Of a stretch of DNA of 64,000 bases, positions 17,095-25,506 are shown piece after piece (within the stretch, counting starts at the first letter, position 1; each line of letters opens with the position of its first letter). The notes beneath the pieces were generated by a model, which was not told where the DNA came from, did not search any database, and was given only the letters and a program-made list of their open reading frames with translations. The position numbers and the translations under genes are program-made. Source of the DNA: DATGZH01 sp035297265 (lineage in GTDB: Bacteria; Actinomycetota; Acidimicrobiia; Acidimicrobiales; RAAP-2); NCBI GenBank assembly GCA_035297265.1, contig DATGZH010000029.1, positions 68,626 to 132,625 of the forward strand, written 5' to 3'.

Positions 17095-18047
17095 TTCGTC
17101 ACGTTGAAGGAGGCGGTCGCCGTTCCCGTCGTGCCCTTCTCCTGCAGCTCGTTGACGGTGCCTGTCACGTTGAGGTTCCCCACCGTGCCGGAGAACGCAA
17201 GCTCATCGGGGTGCTGCGGATCGATGGTGGCAGTGACGTGCACGGGCTGGGTGCCGAAGCTTCCCGTCACCAGAAAGGTGGCCGTGATCCCCGGTGCCGA
17301 CCCTGGGGTCGTCGCAGCCGGCGCGGACGCGCCGCGACCGATCGACAAGGAGACATCGAGGTCGAACTGCGTCCCTCCCAGCGTTCCGGTCCACGTGGCC
17401 ACGTGGAGATGGGACGGGAACGTGACGGGCGCTCCCGGAGTCGCCGTCGTGTTCGTGACATTTGAAGGATTGGCGCCCGTCGCCGTGCCCGAGAGTGACA
17501 GCCCGGCAACGGTCCCGGAGAACGGTTGCGGCAGCGAGTTCACACCCCCACCGGCAGAGTGCCAAGTGATGGTGGCGGTGCCGGGCCCGGTGGGCACCGA
17601 ACCGATCCCGTTGTTCTTCACTATCGCCAACACGGCGAACACCGCGACGACGGCCACGACGGCGACCCCGGCACCGAGCACGAGCAGCCGACCTCGGGAG
17701 CGCTTGGGTGCCGAGGCAGCAGGCGTCGGCCAAACACCGGGCGTGGTCGGCGGCGCCCCCTCTGCCACCGGCCGCTGGACGACCGACGGGGCCTGATATC
17801 GCGGATGCAGCTCTGGTGGGTACCACCTGCCGTCCGCCGCCTGCCACCATCCAGGCCCTTGCGGAACACCGCTCGTCGCTGCCTCAGTGGCAGCGGGCGG
17901 CCAAGAGCCGGGCGCCGTGGGCGGCGGTCCCTGCGCTACGGGCGGCTGGACGACCGGCGGAGCCTGAGAGCCCGGATGCAGCTCTGGTGGATACCACCTG
18001 CCGTCCGATGCCTGCCACCATCCAGGCCCTTGCGGAACATCACTCAT
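17091..18047 (-). CDS. membrane protein with two WYPPE motifs and a secreted beta domain
   Basis: A 318-residue protein. The N-terminal region carries two copies of a GPGWWQASDGRWYPPELH motif (57-residue period) separated by Pro-rich linkers. A KRSRGR stop-transfer signal precedes a single membrane helix near residues 125-147. The C-terminal ~165 residues are Thr/Gly/Val-rich and probably extracellular beta structure, with weak internal repetition (TGTVGNLNVTGTVNE). The motif resembles the actinobacterial DUF2510 Trp-rich tail found on membrane proteins; its function is unknown. ATG 18047 is chosen because MSDVPQG leads directly into the motif. It is translationally coupled to the four-helix protein downstream. 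Confidence 0.65.
   Translation of the reverse strand: MSDVPQGPGWWQASDGRWYPPELHPGSQAPPVVQPPVAQGPPPTAPGSWPPAATEAATSGVPQGPGWWQAADGRWYPPELHPRYQAPSVVQRPVAEGAPPTTPGVWPTPAASAPKRSRGRLLVLGAGVAVVAVVAVFAVLAIVKNNGIGSVPTGPGTATITWHSAGGGVNSLPQPFSGTVAGLSLSGTATGANPSNVTNTTATPGAPVTFPSHLHVATWTGTLGGTQFDLDVSLSIGRGASAPAATTPGSAPGITATFLVTGSFGTQPVHVTATIDPQHPDELAFSGTVGNLNVTGTVNELQEKGTTGTATASFNVTK
17770..18042. repeat. imperfect tandem duplication of ~100 bp at 171-bp spacing
   Basis: The segments at about 17770-17871 and 17941-18042 are nearly identical and encode the two WYPPE motifs plus part of the linker. The 171-bp offset is 57 codons, so the frame is preserved. The high DNA identity suggests a recent duplication or ongoing conversion. 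Confidence 0.8.
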
Positions 18048-18196
18048 CGCCCCCCCAAAGACGTCCGTCAGCACGACATCTTGCCCGAACCGCTCGAGTC
18101 GGTCGCGTCCGGAGCACCGCTCGGCCCTGGCCGACGACCCGGGCCGCGGCGTAGGGCAGAACCTCGACGTCCAACCGCCCCGCTCGTCTGAGGGAA

Positions 18197-18838
18197 TCAG
18201 TCGACGAGGCCGTGACGGTGGGCGTAGGCCACGGCCTGCGACCGGTCCCGGCTCTGGGTCTTCGTGAAGATGTGGTTGACGTGCGTCTTCACCGTCACCT
18301 CACTCACGAAGAGCTGTCTCGCGATCTCCGAGTTGGACAGACCGGCGGCGATGAGCCGGAGCACCTCGGCCTCGCGAGGGGTCAGACCGTCGGGCAGCGG
18401 CCCGCCGAGCGGCGCCGCCGGCGGCACCGCGGCGACGTCGACCAGTCGGGCCTGCACCACGGGGTCGAGGATGGCCTGGCCCGAGGCGGCCGCCTCGAGG
18501 GCCCGGCCGATCTGGTCCCGGCTGGCGTCCTTCGTGAGATAGCCGATCGCCCCGGCCCGCAGGGCCCCCACGATCGACTCGTCGTCGGCGAAGGTGGTGA
18601 GCACGACCACCTGGGTCCCGGGGTGCGCGGCGCGGATGCGCCTCGTCGCCTCGACCCCGTCGACTCGGGGCATCCGCAGGTCCATGAGCACCACGTCGGG
18701 CGCCGCCGTGGCGGCCAGGGCGACCGCCTCTTCCCCGTCGGCCGCCGCGCCGACCACCTCGACGCCGGTCATGGTCCCGAGGAGCGTGACCAGGCCCTCG
18801 CGCACGACGGTCTGGTCGTCAGCGACGACGACCCTCAT
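18197..18838 (-). CDS. NarL/LuxR-family response regulator
   Basis: A 213-residue two-component regulator. The receiver domain (1-120) has the acidic DD pair in VVADDQTVV, the phospho-acceptor D53 in VVLMDLRMP and the conserved Lys in YLTKDAS. The C-terminal LuxR DNA-binding domain reads LTPREAEVLRLIAAGLSNSE and TVKTHVNHIF. It is the partner of the histidine kinase upstream: its ATG overlaps the kinase stop by four bases. The regulated genes are unknown, but the membrane protein at the head of this unit may be part of the sensing pathway. Confidence 0.92.
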   Translation of the reverse strand: MRVVVADDQTVVREGLVTLLGTMTGVEVVGAAADGEEAVALAATAAPDVVLMDLRMPRVDGVEATRRIRAAHPGTQVVVLTTFADDESIVGALRAGAIGYLTKDASRDQIGRALEAAASGQAILDPVVQARLVDVAAVPPAAPLGGPLPDGLTPREAEVLRLIAAGLSNSEIARQLFVSEVTVKTHVNHIFTKTQSRDRSQAVAYAHRHGLVD

Positions 18839-20013
18839 GCCGGCACGGCCACCTCGACGGTCCATCCGTCGTTGCTCGGCGCGGCCATGACCTGGCCCCC
18901 GAGCAGTGCCACCCGCTCGCGCATGCCCTGGAGGCCGAAGCCCCCGCCCGTGGACGAGAGATCCGTCGGCGGACGGCCGGTGGGCGACGCCCCGTTCGAC
19001 ACGACCAGCGTCGTCGAGCGGGCACCGAAGTCGAGATGGATCGACACCGGCGCCCCCGGCGCGTGCTTGCCGGCGTTGGTCACGGCCTCCTGGGCCGCCC
19101 GGTAGAGGGCCAGGCCGGCATCGGGGTCGAGGGCCCTCGGGTGCCCCGTCACGCAAAGCTCCGCCCCGGCCCGCGAGGCCAGCGGCTCGAGCTGCTCGGC
19201 CAAGGCCACCGGCTCGTCACGGAGCGCCCGGACGGCCTCGCGGGTCTCCTCCAACCCCTGGACGGCCAGCCGCCTCGCCTGCTGGACGAGCCGACGGGCC
19301 TTGGTCGGGTCCTCGCCCTGCTCGAGCACGGCGTCGGCCGCGTCGAGCTGGACCGAGAGCGCCCCGAGCGAGTGGGCCAGCACGTCGTGGAGCTCCCGAC
19401 CCACGCGGTTGCGCTCGGCCAGCGCGGCGGCCCGGTCCCGCTCGGCGTCGGCCCGCACCCGCTCGGCCAGGAGCAGCTCGGCCTGGTGGGCCCGCTCCAG
19501 GTACTGCCGACGGCTGGTCCCGGCCATCAGGCCGGCGGCGGCGGACAGCGCCGCCTCGGCCACCACCTCGGCCGGGACCGGCGTGCCGACGGCGAGCACC
19601 GAGAGCGCCACCGCGCCGACGCCGATGGCCCCGACGGCCGATGCGGGCAGGGGCTCGAAGGCGATCCCCGCGCCGAGGGAGGCCACGGCGACGAAGGCGA
19701 CGGCCACCGGCGCAAAACCGGCAAGGGCCCCTCCCGTCGCGGCCAGGAGGGCGAGGCACCCCCAGGTCGCAGCTTCGGGTGCCCCGAACCGGCGGCAGGC
19801 CATCCAGCCCGTCCAACCGACCACGGCGCCCGCCATGAGCAGGGGCACCGCCACCCGCCCGCCGCCGACGTCGGACTGCCGCTGGTTGGCGACGGCCCAG
19901 AGGAGCACCCCCAGGCCGGCCAGGCGGGCCGCCGTCAGCATCCGGGCCGTCTGGGACCCGAGGTGCGCCCGAAGCTGGGAAGCCAGCTCCATGGCCGACA
20001 TGATCGCACGCAC
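18835..20013 (-). CDS. sensor histidine kinase (HisKA_3 / NarL-partner type)
   Basis: A protein of up to 392 residues. Residues 27-165 contain about five to six membrane helices with only short loops, so the sensor is intramembrane or responds to the envelope. The HisKA_3 domain shows the phospho-acceptor H209 in VGRELHDVLAHSLGALSVQL. The ATPase domain has an N-box (RAAQEAVTNAGKHA) and a G-box (GGGFGLQGMRERV). ATGs at 20013, 20001 and 19992 are all possible; the last (MELASQL) is the most conservative. It is translationally coupled to the response regulator downstream. Confidence 0.9.
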   Translation of the reverse strand: MRAIMSAMELASQLRAHLGSQTARMLTAARLAGLGVLLWAVANQRQSDVGGGRVAVPLLMAGAVVGWTGWMACRRFGAPEAATWGCLALLAATGGALAGFAPVAVAFVAVASLGAGIAFEPLPASAVGAIGVGAVALSVLAVGTPVPAEVVAEAALSAAAGLMAGTSRRQYLERAHQAELLLAERVRADAERDRAAALAERNRVGRELHDVLAHSLGALSVQLDAADAVLEQGEDPTKARRLVQQARRLAVQGLEETREAVRALRDEPVALAEQLEPLASRAGAELCVTGHPRALDPDAGLALYRAAQEAVTNAGKHAPGAPVSIHLDFGARSTTLVVSNGASPTGRPPTDLSSTGGGFGLQGMRERVALLGGQVMAAPSNDGWTVEVAVPA

Positions 20014-20038
20014 CGCTGCGGCCGGGAGGCCGAGGGCC

Positions 20039-20566
20039 TCAGGCCGCCGCCGGCCGGAGCAGCCCGCCGCGGGGGATGACGGCGCCGGTCCGGCGGGTCT
20101 TCACGTAGAGGACGCCGGTTCGGCCGAGCACCTCGGCCAGGGCCATAAGGACGAACGCCGCGGTCCAGGTGGCCGACGACGTGATGTGGTGGGCCATGCT
20201 GAACCGGACGATGGCCGGGGCCCCGCCGTGGCTGGCCCAGACCGAGAAGGCCATCCGGGAGCCGACGCCGACGACCCAGAGCACCGCGGCCACGAGGCCG
20301 GCCTTGGCCACGCCGACGCCGCCGTCGAGGCGGATGCGGGTGGTCAGCCCGGCCAGCACGCCGAGCGTCGCCCCGGTGAGCGCCAGGCCCACCTCGAGCA
20401 GGACGTCGTTGCCGGCGGTCGGGATGCCGTGGAGGTACTGCGAGGCCACCCAGACGGTGATCATCACCGGGACGAGCAGCGCGGCCCGGGTCAGCCGGCG
20501 TCCCCGGATCTGGAGGAGCACGAGGCCGATGAGGGCGATGTTGACGAGGTAAGCGGTAGTGGTCAT
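20039..20566 (-). CDS. five-helix membrane protein preceding the sensor kinase
   Basis: A 175-residue protein starting MTTTAYLVNIALIGLVLLQ. Four to five hydrophobic helices are visible with a short RTRRTGAV basic loop near the C terminus. The plan recalls small actinobacterial membrane proteins next to NarL-type sensor kinases, but no named domain is recognised. It ends 25 bases before the kinase gene on the same strand, so it is probably the first gene of a three-gene unit and may be a target or accessory of the kinase. Confidence 0.55.
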   Translation of the reverse strand: MTTTAYLVNIALIGLVLLQIRGRRLTRAALLVPVMITVWVASQYLHGIPTAGNDVLLEVGLALTGATLGVLAGLTTRIRLDGGVGVAKAGLVAAVLWVVGVGSRMAFSVWASHGGAPAIVRFSMAHHITSSATWTAAFVLMALAEVLGRTGVLYVKTRRTGAVIPRGGLLRPAAA

Positions 20567-20657
20567 GCCTTGAGTGTCCGCCCGCGACCCCCTCGCCGGC
20601 ATCGGCCCCAGGGTGGAGACCGGGTGGATTCGGCCTCCACCCGGCCCGGGCGAGCAC

Positions 20658-21242
20658 TCAGGCAGCGGGGAGGTGGCCCCGGGCCAGGGCGGCCTCGAGG
20701 GTGCCGGCCGGGACCTCGGTGAGGGGCCGGGGGGGCGTCGGCCGGCCCTCGGCCGCCCCGATCCCCCGCTGCCACCAGCCCACGTCGTGCCAGTCGCCGA
20801 ACTTCCAGCCCACCGAGCGGTAGACGCCGACCGGGGTGAAGCCGGCCCCCTCGTGGAGGGCCACGCTGGCCGGGTTGGGCAGGGTCACCCCGGCCATGGC
20901 CCGCCGGAACCCCTGGAGCCCGAGGAGCTCGAACAGCGCGCGGTAGAGGGCCCGGCCGACGCCCCGCCCCCGCCAGTCCTCGGCCACGTAGACGCTCGTC
21001 TCGACCGACCAGTCGTAGGCCGCCCGGCCCGAGAAGGGCCCGGCGTAGGCGTAGCCGGTGACCCGGTCGCCCGCCTCGCCCACCAGCCACGGGTAGGCGG
21101 GCTGGCGCTTCGTGATCCGGGCGGCCATCTCCTCGATGGATGGCACCTCGACCTCGAAGGAGATGGCCGTCGACTCGACGACCGGTCCGTAGATGGCGAG
21201 CATTGCCGCCGCGTCGTCGGCCGTGGCCATCCGGACGTACAT
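20658..21242 (-). CDS. GNAT N-acetyltransferase (phosphinothricin/methionine-sulfoximine acetyltransferase type)
   Basis: A 194-residue acetyl-CoA-dependent acetyltransferase. It starts VRMATADDAAAMLAIYGPVV and contains SFEVEVPSIEEMAARI and DWSVETSVYVAEDWRGRGVG, the last carrying the acetyl-CoA-binding R/Q-x-x-G-x-G motif. GWKFGDWHDVGWWQR is the hallmark of the Bar/Pat subfamily that N-acetylates phosphinothricin-like or methionine-analogue substrates. The ATG at 21242 fits the family length. It follows another acetyltransferase gene by 34 bases on the same strand. Confidence 0.85.
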   Translation of the reverse strand: MYVRMATADDAAAMLAIYGPVVESTAISFEVEVPSIEEMAARITKRQPAYPWLVGEAGDRVTGYAYAGPFSGRAAYDWSVETSVYVAEDWRGRGVGRALYRALFELLGLQGFRRAMAGVTLPNPASVALHEGAGFTPVGVYRSVGWKFGDWHDVGWWQRGIGAAEGRPTPPRPLTEVPAGTLEAALARGHLPAA

Positions 21243-21276
21243 GGCACATGTTCGCGCGAGGCCGCGACGGCCCCGC

Positions 21277-21918
21277 TCAGCGTGGCGCGGCCGGCTCCTC
21301 GTCCCTCCGGGCGAGCCGGTCGCGCAGGTTGGCCGCGACCGCCGGCCACTCGTCGGCCACCACCGAGAACATCGCCGAGTCGCGCAGCCGCCCCTCCTCG
21401 CCGGCCGCCCACGACGGTGACCAACTGCGCAGCACACCTTCGAACCGGGCACCGAGGCCCTCGATGGCCCGCCGGGACCGCTCGTTGCGGGCGTCGGTCT
21501 TGAGGTCCACCCGGGCCACGCCGAAGACCTCGAAGGCGTGGGTGAGGAGGAGGAGCTTCGCCTCGAGGTTGATGCCGGTGCGCTGGGCCGAGCCGGCCAG
21601 CCAGGTCCAACCCACCTCGACGGCCGAGAGCCCCGAGCCGTCGGGCCACGGGCGGAGGTTGCCGTAGGACGTGGCGCCCACCGCCCGGCCGTCGACCAGC
21701 CGCACCTGGGCGAACGGCACGAGCTCACCGGCCTCGGCCTGCCCGAGGACCGAAGCGAGGTAGGCGTCGACGCCGGCCGGGCCGTCGGGCACCCAGGTGA
21801 AGGCGTAGGTGGCCCGGTCCTCGCGCCCGGCCTCGGCCAGGTCGGCCGCGTGGTCGAGCGACAGTGGCTCGAGGCGGACGCGCCCGCCGGTCAGTTCCGG
21901 CACCTCGACACGGCCCAC
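21277..21918 (-). CDS. GNAT N-acetyltransferase (RimJ/RimL type)
   Basis: A 213-residue acetyltransferase. It begins LTGGRVRLEPLSLDHAADL, as in RimJ/RimL-like proteins. EVGWTWLAGSAQRTGINLEAK is the acetyl-CoA-binding region and VDLKTDARNERSRRAIEGLGA the conserved fourth-strand motif. The substrate may be a protein N terminus or a small amine. The GTG at 21918 follows a GAGGAGG ribosome-binding site, and TAGCGT on the minus strand (21964-21959) is a plausible -10. It probably forms a two-gene unit with the Bar-like gene downstream. Confidence 0.82.
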   Translation of the reverse strand: MGRVEVPELTGGRVRLEPLSLDHAADLAEAGREDRATYAFTWVPDGPAGVDAYLASVLGQAEAGELVPFAQVRLVDGRAVGATSYGNLRPWPDGSGLSAVEVGWTWLAGSAQRTGINLEAKLLLLTHAFEVFGVARVDLKTDARNERSRRAIEGLGARFEGVLRSWSPSWAAGEEGRLRDSAMFSVVADEWPAVAANLRDRLARRDEEPAAPR

Positions 21919-22009
21919 GGCGCGCTGACCTCCTCATCGTCCGTCGGTCGGGCCCGCCACGCTACCCGGCCGCCCGCGACGCCCCGCGCCGTCGACCGCC
22001 GGTCCGTCG

Positions 22010-22015
22010 TAGCCT
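22010..22015 (+). promoter_or_regulatory. -10 hexamer TAGCCT of ndh
   Basis: TAGCCT is followed by six bases and then ATG 22022, predicting a leaderless ndh message. Confidence 0.4.
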
Positions 22016-22021
22016 GCAAGC

Positions 22022-23398
22022 ATGGCGCCCGACGGTGAAGGACCGGACGGCAAGCGGCCAGCCCGGCACCGGGTCGTGATCATCGGCTCGGGGTTCGGCG
22101 GCCTCTTCGCGGCCAAGGCCCTGCGGCGGGCACCGGTCGACGTGACGCTCATCGACCGCACCAACCACCACCTGTTCCAGCCGCTCCTCTACCAGGTGGC
22201 CACCGGCATCCTCTCCGAGGGCGAGATCGCCCCGGCCACCCGCGACGTGCTCCGTCGCCAGCGCAACCTCGAGATCCTCCTGGCCGAGGTGGACGACATC
22301 GACCTGACGGCGCGCACCGTCGCGGCCAACCAGATGGACCGCACGATCACCGTGCCCTACGACAGCCTGATCGTCTCGGCCGGCGTCCACACCTCCTACT
22401 TCGGCCACGACGAGTTCAGCCACTACGCGGCGGGGATGAAGAGCATCGACGACGCCCTCGAGCTCCGGGGGCGGATCTTCGGGGCCTTCGAGTCGGCCGA
22501 GGCCGAGCCGGACGAGGCGGTGCAACGGGCCTGGCTGACGTTCGTGGTCGTGGGCGGCGGTCCGACGGGCGTCGAGATGGCCGGACAGATCGCTGAGCTG
22601 TCGCACCACTCCCTGCGGCGGAACTTCCGCCACATCGACCCGAGCCAGGCCCGGGTCATCCTCTACGAGGGCGGTGAGGAGATCCTGGCCCCGTTCGGCC
22701 GGCACAACTCGAAGAGCGCCCGCAAGGTGCTCGAGCAGTTGGGCGTCGAGGTGCACTGCGGAGCCTTCGTGACCGACATGGACGACGAGACGGTCGAGGT
22801 GCGCTTCGCCGACGGCCACACCGAACGGATCGAGGCGAGGACCAAGGTCTGGGCGGCGGGCATGACCGCCTCGTTCCTCGGCCACCGCTTGGCCGAGCAG
22901 ATCGGGGCCCAGGTGGACCGGCAGGGACGGGTCGGGGTGCTGCCCGACTGCAGCCTCCCGGGCCACCCCGAGGTGTTCGTGGTGGGCGACCTCATGGCCC
23001 TCGACGGCGTGCCCGGCATGGCCGAGGGAGCCATGCAGTCGGGCCGGCACGCGGCGCACGAGATCGAGCGGCACCTGCGGGGCGAGGAGGGCCGCCGACC
23101 CTTCCACTACGTCGACCTCGGCCAGCTGGCCGTGGTCTCACGCTTCCGGGCGGTCGCCAAGATCGGGTGGTTCCAGATCGGTGGCGTGCTCGGTTGGCTG
23201 CTGTGGCTCGTCGTCCACATCACGTTCCTGACCGGCTTCAAGAACCGCCTCGGGGCCCTCGCCCACTGGGCGATCAGCTTCATGGGCCGCAATCGGGCCG
23301 AGCGGGTGATCACCGAGCAGCAGGTCATCGCCCGCCAGATGATCAAAGCCCACCGAGAGGGCTCGGCCGACGACGAGGAAGCGGACCTAGCCGGCTGA
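22022..23398 (+). CDS. ndh: type II NADH dehydrogenase (NDH-2)
   Basis: A 458-residue FAD-dependent, non-proton-pumping NADH:quinone oxidoreductase. The FAD dinucleotide motif VVIIGSGFGGLFAAKAL is at residues 18-34. The NADH-binding motif VVVGGGPTGVEMAGQIAEL is near 178, and VVGDLMAL is the second FAD contact. FQPLLYQVATG near 56 and the quinone-site-like segment GAMQSGRHAAHEI are typical. The C-terminal WFQIGGVLGWLLWLVVHITF forms the membrane-associated amphipathic helices of NDH-2. It feeds electrons to the quinone pool. Its stop overlaps the end of the convergent transporter gene by 12 bases. Confidence 0.9.
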   Translation: MAPDGEGPDGKRPARHRVVIIGSGFGGLFAAKALRRAPVDVTLIDRTNHHLFQPLLYQVATGILSEGEIAPATRDVLRRQRNLEILLAEVDDIDLTARTVAANQMDRTITVPYDSLIVSAGVHTSYFGHDEFSHYAAGMKSIDDALELRGRIFGAFESAEAEPDEAVQRAWLTFVVVGGGPTGVEMAGQIAELSHHSLRRNFRHIDPSQARVILYEGGEEILAPFGRHNSKSARKVLEQLGVEVHCGAFVTDMDDETVEVRFADGHTERIEARTKVWAAGMTASFLGHRLAEQIGAQVDRQGRVGVLPDCSLPGHPEVFVVGDLMALDGVPGMAEGAMQSGRHAAHEIERHLRGEEGRRPFHYVDLGQLAVVSRFRAVAKIGWFQIGGVLGWLLWLVVHITFLTGFKNRLGALAHWAISFMGRNRAERVITEQQVIARQMIKAHREGSADDEEADLAG

Positions 23399-24409
23399 AG
23401 CGGCCACCTCGACCACCGGGGCCTCGATCGGGAAGTGACAGGCCACGGTGTGGCCGGGTCGCAGCTCGCGCAGCTCGGGCTCCTCCTGGGCGCAGCGGCC
23501 CTCGGCCCGCGGGCACCGGGTGCGGAACCGGCAGCCGGAGGGCGGCTCGACGGCCGACGGGAGCTCCCCCTCCAGGGCGACGTGCTTCGACGGGTCGACG
23601 TCGGGGTCGGGCTCGGGGATGGCCGCCAGGAGCGCCGCCGTGTAGTGGTGGAGCGGCTCGTTGTAGAGCTCGTCGGCCGGCCCGACCTCGCAGATCTTGC
23701 CCAGGTACATGACCGCCACCCGGTCGCTGATGTTGCGCACCACGGCCAGGTCGTGCGAGATGAAGATGAGCGTCAGGCCGTAGCGGGCCTTCGTCGCCTC
23801 GAGCAGGTTGATGATCTGGGCCTGCACCGACACGTCGAGGGCCGAGACCGGCTCGTCGCAGATGAGGAGCCGGGGCTCGAGCACGAGGGCCCGGGCGATG
23901 CTGATGCGCTGGCACTGGCCCCCCGAGAACTCGTGGGGCCGCCGACCGCCGACCGCCACGGGGTCGAGGCCGACCGCGTCGAGCACCTCGGCCACCTTCG
24001 CCTTGCGCCGGCTGGCCGCCTCCCCCTTCTCCTCACCTCGGGGGGCCCACACGGTGAGGGGGTCCCCCACGATGTCTTCGATGCGCCGCCTCGGGTTGAG
24101 CGAGGAGATCGGGTCCTGGAAGATCATCTGCAGGCGCGGCCGCAGGCGGCGTAAGTCGTCGCCCCCGAGCTTCGTGAGGTCGGTCCCCTCGAAGCGCACC
24201 GCGCCCGACGTCGGCCGGGGCAGCTGGACGATCGCCCGTCCCGTCGTCGACTTCCCGCAGCCCGACTCGCCGACCAGACCGAGCGTCTCGCCCTCGGCCA
24301 CGCTGAGCGAGAGGTCGGAGACGGCGTGCACCTTGCGCCCGTGCCCGAGCGGGTACTCGACGACGAGGTGCTCGACGTCGAGGAGCGATACGGCGGTCTC
24401 GGCCGTCAC
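23387..24409 (-). CDS. oligopeptide/dipeptide ABC importer ATPase (OppF/DppF type)
   Basis: A 340-residue ATPase. Walker A is GESGCGKST, the signature is FSGGQCQR (with the unusual Cys instead of Arg), and Walker B is LLICDEPVSALDV. The C-terminal oligo_HPY extension contains CRFRTRCPRAEGRC, whose cysteines ligate an Fe-S cluster in related DppD/F subunits. The GTG at 24409 overlaps the stop of the upstream ATPase gene by four bases. It is the last gene of the five-gene importer. It pairs with the OppD-type ATPase to power import of peptides or related ligands. Confidence 0.9.
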   Translation of the reverse strand: MTAETAVSLLDVEHLVVEYPLGHGRKVHAVSDLSLSVAEGETLGLVGESGCGKSTTGRAIVQLPRPTSGAVRFEGTDLTKLGGDDLRRLRPRLQMIFQDPISSLNPRRRIEDIVGDPLTVWAPRGEEKGEAASRRKAKVAEVLDAVGLDPVAVGGRRPHEFSGGQCQRISIARALVLEPRLLICDEPVSALDVSVQAQIINLLEATKARYGLTLIFISHDLAVVRNISDRVAVMYLGKICEVGPADELYNEPLHHYTAALLAAIPEPDPDVDPSKHVALEGELPSAVEPPSGCRFRTRCPRAEGRCAQEEPELRELRPGHTVACHFPIEAPVVEVAASAG

Positions 24410-25506
24410 GGTGACGAGCGGGCCAGGGTCGGGTCGGCTGGAGCCGCTCCGGCGGCCCGACCGTTGGCGGTGAGCGCTCCCCGGCCAGCGGGGGTGCCGA
24501 CGGGGAACCAGCAGGCGTAGACGTGGCCGGGTGACGCCTCGCGCAGGGGTGGGTCCTCGGCCAGGCACTTGTCCTGGGCGTAGCTGCAGCGCGGCGCGAA
24601 ACGGCAGCCCTTGGGCGGGTCGACGAGGTCGGGCGGGCGGCCGGGGATCACCTTGAGCGGCGTGTGGCTCGGTCGGTCCGCCCGCGGCAGTGACGCGAGG
24701 AGGGCCTCGGTGTAGGGCATCTTCATCTTCGAGAAGAGGACCTTCGTCGGGGCGCGTTCGACGATCCGCCCGGCGTACATGACGGCGATCTCGTCGGTCC
24801 GGCCGGCCACCACGGAGAGGTCGTGGGTCACGAGGACCATCGTCATGGAGCGCTCCCGCTGCTGGGCGGCGAGGAGGTCGAGGATCTGGGCCTGGACGGT
24901 CACGTCGAGCGCCGTGGTGGGCTCGTCGGCGAAGAGGAGCCTCGGCCCGCAGGCTAGGGCGATGGCGATCGTGACCCGCTGGCGGAGGCCCCCCGAGAGC
25001 TGGTGCGGGTACTCACCCAGCCGCCGCTCCGGGGTGGGGATACCCACCGAGCGCAGCAGGGCGACGGCGTGCTCCCGGGCCTCGTTCCGGCTCATGTCGA
25101 GGTGGTAGCGGAGGGACTCGGTGATCTGGCGCCCGAGCTTCATCGTCGGGTTGAGCGAGGTCATGGGGTCCTGGAAGATCATGGCCATCTCCGCCCCCCA
25201 GATCTGGCGGAGCTCCTTCCTCGAGAGCGGGGTGAGCTCGCGGCCGCGGAAGACCACCCTTCCCCCGGTCTCGGTGCCCTTCTGCGGGAGGAGCCGCATG
25301 ATCGATCGGGAGAGCACGGTCTTACCCGAACCCGACTCCCCGACGACGCCGAGGGTCGTCCCCGGCTGCAGCGTGAGCGAGACGCCGTCCACGGCCACGA
25401 GCCGGCCCCGCGGGGTGCGGAACGCCGTGGTCAGGTCCTCGACCTCGAGCAGCGGCCCACCGTCGTCGACGGGGTAGTCGGTGGCCACCCGGCGGCGGGG
25501 GCTCAC
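24406..25506 (-). CDS. oligopeptide/dipeptide ABC importer ATPase (OppD/DppD type)
   Basis: A 366-residue ATPase with Walker A GESGSGKTVL, signature LSGGLRQRV and Walker B LLFADEPTTALDV. The C-terminal CRFAPRCSYAQDKC is the oligo_HPY cysteine motif. The last ~35 residues are a variable tail. The GTG start at 25506 overlaps the stop of the upstream permease by four bases, showing translational coupling. It is the first of the two ATPases of the importer. Confidence 0.9.
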   Translation of the reverse strand: MSPRRRVATDYPVDDGGPLLEVEDLTTAFRTPRGRLVAVDGVSLTLQPGTTLGVVGESGSGKTVLSRSIMRLLPQKGTETGGRVVFRGRELTPLSRKELRQIWGAEMAMIFQDPMTSLNPTMKLGRQITESLRYHLDMSRNEAREHAVALLRSVGIPTPERRLGEYPHQLSGGLRQRVTIAIALACGPRLLFADEPTTALDVTVQAQILDLLAAQQRERSMTMVLVTHDLSVVAGRTDEIAVMYAGRIVERAPTKVLFSKMKMPYTEALLASLPRADRPSHTPLKVIPGRPPDLVDPPKGCRFAPRCSYAQDKCLAEDPPLREASPGHVYACWFPVGTPAGRGALTANGRAAGAAPADPTLARSSP

